The notes under the pieces were generated by a model that was not told the DNA's origin, did not search any database, and saw only the letters and a program-made list of their open reading frames with translations. A stretch of 38,961 nt of DNA from a bacterium BMS3Abin04 (lineage in GTDB: Bacteria > Bacteroidota > Ignavibacteria > Ignavibacteriales > Melioribacteraceae), in contig BDSW01000295.1 in the NCBI GenBank assembly GCA_002898175.1, positions 1 to 38,961 on the forward strand, given 5' to 3'. Of this stretch, positions 33,726-38,961 are shown in pieces (positions within the stretch are counted from its first letter, which is position 1; every line of letters begins with the position of its first letter). The translations under genes and the position numbers were made by a program.

Positions 33726-34007
33726 ATGATTGATGAACACACTAAAAATAATCATATTATAGATTACGGCACTTATATTTTTGTCTGGCTGGGGTTAATT
33801 GCTTTAACTTCTTTGACTGTAACAATATCGGGTATGCGTTTTGGAAATTATACATTATTCTTAGCATTACTAATTGCTGCTATTCAAGCAACATATGTTG
33901 CTGCAAACTTTATGCATATTAAAACAAGTGAACCTATATTTAAAGTATTTGTCGGAGTAGTTGTTTTTACCCTAATTGTAATATTTATTTTAACTTTTAT
34001 ACTTTAG
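33726..34007 (+). CDS. coxD: Heme-copper oxidase subunit IV (CoxD/CtaF type)
   Basis: A 93-residue protein with three membrane helices in the pattern of prokaryotic oxidase subunit IV: Y-x-x-V-W-L-G-L-I-A-L-T-S-L-T-V, then a helix ending Q-A-T-Y-V-A-A-N-F-M-H-I-K near residue 60, and a last helix at the C-terminus. ATG 33726 is chosen because GAGG (33713-33716) is nine bases before it. An ATG at 33711, overlapping the coxC stop, would add five basic residues. Small accessory subunit; it needs a subunit I partner not present here. Confidence 0.87.
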   Translation: MIDEHTKNNHIIDYGTYIFVWLGLIALTSLTVTISGMRFGNYTLFLALLIAAIQATYVAANFMHIKTSEPIFKVFVGVVVFTLIVIFILTFIL

Positions 34008-34068
34008 CAGTTGTTATTTTGTTATCAGATGATAAATTATTTTTATTAGAATTTTAAGGAATTTATTA

Positions 34069-35430
34069 ATGGATTTTTTAGATAAAATAGTACTTCCGCA
34101 ATCTGCAAATCATATGGAATTATTACGCGGGTTGTTAACAATTACGTTTATTATTTTAATTCCTTATCTAAGTATTCTTACAGGTAGTACAATTTATTCT
34201 ATTTTATATCTAAAGAAAAAGAAAACCGGGAAAGAGTCATTATATTTTAAATTCGCTAAAGAATTAATAGATATGGTTACATTGAATAAAAGTATGGCTT
34301 TCGGTTTTGGAATAATTCCTTTAATAACTGCTGTTTTTTGTTATGCTCAATTGTTGGATAAAACCGGATCTTATGTGGCTTATCATCTTACGGTATCTTT
34401 GATCTTTCTAATTGCAGCATTATTGTTCCTTTATACCTATAAGTATGCTTTTCATTTAAAAGACATTTTTAGATTTATTTCCAGCGATAAAATTAAAGAA
34501 AGTAATGATGAGTCGATTGAAGATGAGTTTGAAAAATATTCTTCGACTGCAGATAGAACTTTTAATAAATTTGCCGGTTGGGGATTGTTATTCCTTTTAA
34601 TTGCGGATTATAAACTAATTAATGCAATCCAATTGGCGCTCAATCCGCAAAAATGGGCTCCTAATCCATCATTTCTTTCGGTCTGGTTTTCGGTACCGGT
34701 TATTGTTAACTTTATTACTTTGTTAATTGCTTCTCTTGCAGTAACGGCGATAGTAGTTTTATATATTTATTTTAGACCTAATTCCAACTTTAAAGGCAAT
34801 GATGAGTATTTAAATATTGTAAAAAACTTTTCGCTGAAATCGGGTTTGTTATTTACTTTATTTATTCCGATCGATATCTTACTAAATATTGTTGTTGTTC
34901 CTAGCGCAGCTCTCAATGCAAACATATTTTTGTTTTCGCTAATAGCACTGATCCTAATTTTAATTGCATGCAATTTCTTGTATGTTATGATCAAGGAAGG
35001 AAATCTTAAATACGTTCCTTCAACTCTTTTTGTCTTCATATTAATATTTGCATTTTTAATAGTAAAAGATCAATTTGCATTTGAAACAGCATCAAGCAAA
35101 CATTTTGCCGTACTCGAAAATAATTACGAACAGCATTCTAAAAATTTAAAAGAAAAATTAGGAGTAATTTCTGAAAAAGTCAGCGGTAAAGATATTTTTA
35201 ACGGACGATGTATAGCTTGTCATTCTTTTGATCATAAAGTTGTTGGACCACCTTACAATGAAACCCTTCCGCAATTTGAGGGGAAAATGGATGAACTTGT
35301 TGACTTTATATTGAATCCAAGGAAGATTAATAAAGATTATCCTATTATGCCTAATCAAGGACTCAAACCTAACGAAGCCCGGGCAGTGGCTGAATATATT
35401 ATGAGCGTTTACAAGGAAAATAAAAAATAA
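34069..35430 (+). CDS. Multi-pass membrane protein with C-terminal cytochrome c domain, family not recognised
   Basis: A 453-residue protein. Residues 1-345 contain about eight membrane helices (near 18-45, 77-95, 105-128, 168-190, 203-230, 255-275, 278-302 and 315-330), with a charged cytoplasmic-looking loop (D-K-I-K-E-S-N-D-E-S) at about 143-160. Residues 365-453 form a monoheme cytochrome c with C381-I-A-C384-H385 and a late M-P-N-Q-G-L methionine ligand candidate. Histidines in or near helices (H16, H107, H129) could bind a b-type heme, but no known cytochrome b pattern is complete. It sits 61 bp after coxD, probably in the same operon, and may be an electron acceptor or a substitute output module. 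Confidence 0.75.
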   Translation: MDFLDKIVLPQSANHMELLRGLLTITFIILIPYLSILTGSTIYSILYLKKKKTGKESLYFKFAKELIDMVTLNKSMAFGFGIIPLITAVFCYAQLLDKTGSYVAYHLTVSLIFLIAALLFLYTYKYAFHLKDIFRFISSDKIKESNDESIEDEFEKYSSTADRTFNKFAGWGLLFLLIADYKLINAIQLALNPQKWAPNPSFLSVWFSVPVIVNFITLLIASLAVTAIVVLYIYFRPNSNFKGNDEYLNIVKNFSLKSGLLFTLFIPIDILLNIVVVPSAALNANIFLFSLIALILILIACNFLYVMIKEGNLKYVPSTLFVFILIFAFLIVKDQFAFETASSKHFAVLENNYEQHSKNLKEKLGVISEKVSGKDIFNGRCIACHSFDHKVVGPPYNETLPQFEGKMDELVDFILNPRKINKDYPIMPNQGLKPNEARAVAEYIMSVYKENKK

Positions 35431-35518
35431 CTGTAATTCTTTATTTCAGTAGAGTTTATCTTTCTTTGTTTGTCTAAGTTTTCCTAAATTTATATTTATT
35501 ATTAATCTGAATTATAAA

Positions 35519-36376
35519 ATGCTAACCGTTTTAAATGCAGTTAAACTTTCTGAAGACTATCTAAATAACAAGAGAATTAAGTCCCCAAGAATAAACGCAG
35601 AAATACTTCTTGCGAGTATATTACATTGTAAAAGACTTGATCTTTATCTTAAATTTGATAGGCCGTTGAAAGAAAGTGAACGCTTAAAGTACCGTGAATT
35701 TATTTCCCGAAGGGCAAAACATGAACCGCTTCAGTATATTGTTGGGAATGTTGAGTTTTTTGGACTTGAGTTAAAAGTAAGTCCTTCAGTACTTATTCCA
35801 CGATCTGAAACCGAATTATTAGTTGAAAAAATAGTTGAGCAATATAAAGATTCAATAGCTCTTAATATTTTAGATATTGGTACGGGCTCGGGAAATATTT
35901 CCATAGCTTTAGCAAAGAATATTCCCGGAGCACGTGTAACTTCAATTGATATTTCAGATGAAGCGCTGGATATAGCAAAAGAAAATGCAATGAATAATGA
36001 AGTATCCGATAGTATTGAGTTTTATAAACTTGATATTCTAAACGGTTCTATAAATTCATTAAATCACAAATTTGATTTAATAGTGTCTAACCCTCCGTAT
36101 GTAAATAAAACAGACTATAAAGATTTGGAGAGTGAAATAAGTGAATTTGAACCTGATATAGCTGTCACGGATTTTGATGACGGGTTAAAATTTTATAAAA
36201 GAATCGGTCAAGTTTCAAAAGACCTTCTAAATAAAAATGGGAAACTTTTTGTAGAGATTGCTCAGGGACAAGCAGATGAAGTAACCGAAATATTTACTAT
36301 AAACAATTTTGTTGATATTAAAGTTCTTAAGGATTATGCTGATATTGATAGGATAGTTTTGGGGGAATTACAATGA
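35519..36376 (+). CDS. prmC: Peptide chain release factor N5-glutamine methyltransferase
   Basis: Methylates the glutamine of the GGQ motif in release factors RF1/RF2 using S-adenosylmethionine. The 285 residues show the N-terminal helical domain (N-A-E-I-L-L-A-S-I-L) and H-E-P-L-Q-Y-I-V-G-N-V-E-F-F-G-L. I-P-R-S-E-T-E-L-L-V, the SAM loop D-I-G-T-G-S-G-N-I-S-I-A-L and the catalytic N191-P-P-Y follow. It has a weak ribosome site. It overlaps dtd by four bases, so they are translated together. Confidence 0.95.
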   Translation: MLTVLNAVKLSEDYLNNKRIKSPRINAEILLASILHCKRLDLYLKFDRPLKESERLKYREFISRRAKHEPLQYIVGNVEFFGLELKVSPSVLIPRSETELLVEKIVEQYKDSIALNILDIGTGSGNISIALAKNIPGARVTSIDISDEALDIAKENAMNNEVSDSIEFYKLDILNGSINSLNHKFDLIVSNPPYVNKTDYKDLESEISEFEPDIAVTDFDDGLKFYKRIGQVSKDLLNKNGKLFVEIAQGQADEVTEIFTINNFVDIKVLKDYADIDRIVLGELQ

Positions 36377-36828
36377 GAGCTTTAGTTCAAAGAGTTACTG
36401 AAGGCGGAGTTAAAATTCCATCTCATAATTATGACAAGAGGATCAGCAAGGGAATGGTTATTTTACTCGGTGTAAAAGAAAACGATTCTGAAGAGGATGT
36501 TAATTTTGTAGCCGGTAAATGTTCCAACCTTCGTATTTTTGATGATGAGGACGGTAAGATGAATTTATCAGTCAAGCAAATAAACGGTGAAGTTCTTATT
36601 ATATCCCAATTTACATTGTATGGTGATGCAAGAAAGGGTAACAGACCGAGCTATAACGAAGCTGCGCCACCGGATTTAGCGGAATCTTTATACGAAAAAT
36701 TTATTAGTAGATTGCAGTTTAACTTAGGTAGCGAGAAGGTAAAACATGGTATTTTCGGCGCCATGATGGAAGTTAAAATTATTAACGACGGACCCGTTAC
36801 GGTCTTGGTTGAATCTAAGAATAAATAA
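36373..36828 (+). CDS. dtd: D-aminoacyl-tRNA deacylase
   Basis: Removes D-amino acids wrongly attached to tRNA. A 151-residue DTD-fold protein with the start M-R-A-L-V-Q-R-V-T-E-G-G-V and the two family signatures S-Q-F-T-L-Y-G-D near residue 78 and N-D-G-P-V-T-V near 140. Length is normal. The ATG overlaps the prmC stop (ATGA). It is followed after 18 bases by the metalloenzyme gene. Confidence 0.95.
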   Translation: MRALVQRVTEGGVKIPSHNYDKRISKGMVILLGVKENDSEEDVNFVAGKCSNLRIFDDEDGKMNLSVKQINGEVLIISQFTLYGDARKGNRPSYNEAAPPDLAESLYEKFISRLQFNLGSEKVKHGIFGAMMEVKIINDGPVTVLVESKNK

Positions 36829-36846
36829 TTATAGATTAAATAATAT

Positions 36847-37758
36847 ATGAATTTGAAATCTACTCTCTTAATATTTATTGACGGATTAGGTATCGGGAAA
36901 GCCGATAAAAAGATTAATCCGTTTTTCAAGTATAAATTTAAAATATTTACTGAATATTTTAATCAAATACCTAGCCTTAGCAACCGGTATATAGAAAAAG
37001 ACGAAACTGCATTTTTATTCCCGACAGATGCCCATTTAGGAATTCCCGGATTACCTCAAAGCGGTACAGGGCAAACATCAATATTCTGCGGTATAAATGC
37101 AGCAAAGAAAATCGGTAAACATTTCGGTCCCTATCCGTATTCAACATTAATACCAATTATCGAAAAGAAAAATATTTTTGAAGAATTTTTAAGGCTAAAT
37201 AAAAAAGTCGCTTTTGCAAATGCTTATCCGTCAATATTTTTTGATTATGTTAACAAGGGTAGAAGAAGGTTAAGCGTATCCACTTTAAGCTGCATTTTAA
37301 GTAATGTAAAACTGAGATCTTCGACAGATTTAAGACATTCGAATGCAGTAAGCGCCGAAATTGATAATGAATATTGGGTGAAAAAGTTACATTATAAGAT
37401 TCCTATTATTTTGCCTAAGACTGCTGCAAAAAGATTGTTGCGTCTTACCGAACGTAATCATTTTACAATGTTCGAGTATTTTCATACCGACCATTTGGGA
37501 CATGGAAGAAATAAAGGAGATATGGAGGAGAGACTTTCTGTGCTGGATGATTTTTTATTCTATGTATTCACTCACATTGAGAATGATACTAATTTAATTG
37601 TTTGTTCCGACCACGGTAACTTGGAAGATATTTCCGTTAAAACTCACACAAGAAATCCTGCATTAACAATTACTATTGGTAAAGACGCAAAAATACTTCG
37701 CAGAAAAATTAAACATTTATACGACATAAAAAAAGCTATTCTCGGTTTATATAAGTGA
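36847..37758 (+). CDS. Alkaline-phosphatase-superfamily metalloenzyme, phosphoglycerate mutase-like
   Basis: A 303-residue protein of the metalloenzyme superfamily that includes cofactor-independent phosphoglycerate mutase and phosphopentomutase. Metal-ligand motifs are in order: F-I-D12-G-L-G-I-G; the nucleophile loop Q-S-G-T-G-Q-T-S-I-F-C-G near 78; H-T-D-H-L-G-H-G near 216; C-S-D-H-G-N-L-E-D near 255; and K-T-H-T-R-N-P near 267. It is much shorter than BPG-independent mutases (about 510) because the inserted phosphatase-transfer domain is small, so glycolytic mutase activity is unlikely. The natural substrate is unknown. Its stop overlaps the comEC start by four bases. Confidence 0.85.
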   Translation: MNLKSTLLIFIDGLGIGKADKKINPFFKYKFKIFTEYFNQIPSLSNRYIEKDETAFLFPTDAHLGIPGLPQSGTGQTSIFCGINAAKKIGKHFGPYPYSTLIPIIEKKNIFEEFLRLNKKVAFANAYPSIFFDYVNKGRRRLSVSTLSCILSNVKLRSSTDLRHSNAVSAEIDNEYWVKKLHYKIPIILPKTAAKRLLRLTERNHFTMFEYFHTDHLGHGRNKGDMEERLSVLDDFLFYVFTHIENDTNLIVCSDHGNLEDISVKTHTRNPALTITIGKDAKILRRKIKHLYDIKKAILGLYK

Positions 37759-38961
37759 AACAATATCCCTTTGTTGGTTTTGTTTTAATTTTTATAATTG
37801 GAATTATCCTTTCCAAGTTCTTAAATCCAAGCGAAACTTTGCTTATAGTAATTTTGCTTGTTGCTCTTTCCATAGGGTTATTCATTTCTTTTTTTAGTAG
37901 AATTCATCAACATAAACAAATTGCTGAAATTCTCTTCGCACTTTCAATATTAAGTTTTGGTGCATACCTTTTTAATATTTCTCAGAACAATGAAGCGTCC
38001 TATCCGTTTACGGAACCAAAGATAAAAAAAGTATATATCTATGGAAAAATAACCGATATATCACTAATTAAAAAAAATCATATACAATTGGTTTTGTCTG
38101 TTGATTCTATTAAAAGCGTAAATCTTAATAGTTATAAGACGTTTAATTTACTTTGTAAAATATTCGACCCGTCTACTAAAAATGTCAAATATCTATATAA
38201 TCGATTGGGAATAGGTAATTACTTACTTCTAAAAGGTACGCTCGCCGAAGGGAAAAGAATGCGTAATCCCGGAGAATTTGATTATCAAAAGTATTTAGAA
38301 TCAATTGGAATTTCAGGAACAATGTCGGTCAGTAAAATTCAGAATCTAAAAATTCTTAAAAACAGTACAAGTTTGATTAAGAATAGTATCTTTGCTTTGA
38401 GAAAAAATATTGACAGCTCATTAAGAAAATTAAATATACCTGAGTCTTATGCTTTGTTACGGGGTTTGTTGCTGGCCGATAGAAGTGAGCTTGACTATAA
38501 AACAAAAGAGAATTTTATAAATGCAGGAGTAGTGCATGTACTTGCCGTCTCCGGGCTGCATGTCGGCTATATTGTTTTAATATTTGTTCTACTTTTCAGC
38601 AGGTTCAATATTATACTGCGCTACAGTCTTACCGTTTTGGGAATCCTATTATTCCTTTTAATAACCGGTGTGCATGCTCCGGTTTTGCGGGCTTCCATTA
38701 TGGCAATTATAATTATTGTTACTTTCCTTTCTAATAGAAGTACAAACAGCTTCAACTCCCTTGCTATTGCTGCGTTTATAGTTCTGTTAATAAATCCTAA
38801 CGAGATTTTTAATGCAGGTTTTCAATTGTCGTTTTCAGCTGTTTTATCCATACTGATTTTCTATCCTTACTTTAGAAAACTTATATATAATTTCGTTCCC
38901 GGAAACAATTTAGTGCAAAAGTTACTGCTCTTCTTTGCAGTATCTTTTGCTGCCCAAATAG
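37755..38961 (+). CDS. comEC: ComEC/Rec2-family DNA uptake channel, 3' end cut by window
   Basis: An open frame of 402 codons from GTG 37755 (overlapping the previous stop as GTGA) to the window edge. It opens with two to three membrane helices, then a DUF4131-like soluble domain with the hallmark R-N-P-G-E-F-D-Y-Q-K-Y-L at about residues 171-182. The competence-domain signature follows: L-L-A-D-R-S-E-L, then F-I-N-A-G-V-V-H-V-L-A-V-S-G-L-H-V-G-Y near residues 253-271. More helices and F-N-A-G-F-Q-L-S-F-S-A-V-L come just before the end. ComEC carries single-stranded DNA across the inner membrane during transformation. The metallo-beta-lactamase-like domain found in many members would lie beyond the window. 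Confidence 0.9.
   Translation, partial: MKQYPFVGFVLIFIIGIILSKFLNPSETLLIVILLVALSIGLFISFFSRIHQHKQIAEILFALSILSFGAYLFNISQNNEASYPFTEPKIKKVYIYGKITDISLIKKNHIQLVLSVDSIKSVNLNSYKTFNLLCKIFDPSTKNVKYLYNRLGIGNYLLLKGTLAEGKRMRNPGEFDYQKYLESIGISGTMSVSKIQNLKILKNSTSLIKNSIFALRKNIDSSLRKLNIPESYALLRGLLLADRSELDYKTKENFINAGVVHVLAVSGLHVGYIVLIFVLLFSRFNIILRYSLTVLGILLFLLITGVHAPVLRASIMAIIIIVTFLSNRSTNSFNSLAIAAFIVLLINPNEIFNAGFQLSFSAVLSILIFYPYFRKLIYNFVPGNNLVQKLLLFFAVSFAAQI

Noticed and set aside
34020-34050. Hairpin TTATC/GATAA after coxD as a terminator
   Set aside because: The stem is only five A/T-rich pairs, so it is too weak to claim.
1-38961. CRISPR arrays, tRNA or rRNA genes, transposases
   Set aside because: No regularly spaced repeats, cloverleaf-like segments or transposase motifs were seen anywhere in the window.

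Overview
The window is about 39 kb of low-GC DNA with dense, mostly plus-strand gene packing. It looks like a chromosome of the FCB group (Bacteroidota/Chlorobiota/Ignavibacteriota). The best guess is an Ignavibacteria-like bacterium. The reasons are an alternative complex III (Act) locus, a ThyX thymidylate synthase, Gram-negative envelope genes (GmhB, an outer-membrane barrel, lipoprotein), MORN_2 protein, and a promoter upstream of glgA that fits the Bacteroidota-type pattern (TTTG, about 19-20 nt, TAnnTTTG). The assignment is inference from gene content, not a database match. I see no rRNA, tRNA, CRISPR array, transposase or integrase.

Layout. 1-5.3 kb: HIT-family hydrolase, DUF6544-like protein, thyX, folA and mutL (nucleotide metabolism and mismatch repair). 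5.3-8.1 kb: a small accessory patch. It holds inverted repeats, a decayed second copy of the 3' end of an MFS transporter gene, a higBA toxin-antitoxin pair whose toxin frame is broken, the intact MFS transporter and a NifX/FeMo-cofactor-type protein. 8.2-9.6 kb: an unusual thioredoxin and its thioredoxin reductase, closed by a strong terminator. 9.7-14.7 kb: a histidine/formiminoglutamate catabolism region. It has an FTCD fusion enzyme carrying a C2H2-like zinc-finger insert, and convergent to it hutI, a degenerate cyclodeaminase-like protein and a NamZ-type muramidase.

14.8-23.7 kb: a long co-directional run of glgA, gmhB, an envelope cassette (lipoprotein, outer-membrane barrel, TPR protein), glyA, tatC and a polyprenyl diphosphate synthase. 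23.8 kb: a MORN_2 protein. 24.2-35.4 kb: a respiratory locus. It encodes pentaheme ActA, a 57-residue protein, ActB, ActC, a fused ActD-ActE, ActF, a membrane-anchored cytochrome c, cytochrome oxidase subunits III and IV, and an unfamiliar multi-pass membrane protein ending in a cytochrome c domain. 35.5-39 kb: prmC, dtd, an alkaline-phosphatase-superfamily metalloenzyme and the 5' two-thirds or so of a comEC gene cut by the window edge.

The most interesting observation is at 32874-33098. Where related loci normally carry SCO, coxB and coxA, there is only a 74-codon frame. Its first two thirds read like the start of a SCO protein and its last third like the extreme C-terminus of CoxA. This is what an in-frame deletion of the SCO body, coxB and nearly all of coxA would leave. 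The quinol-oxidising complex and the oxidase accessory subunits III and IV are therefore present, but the catalytic oxidase subunits are not encoded here.
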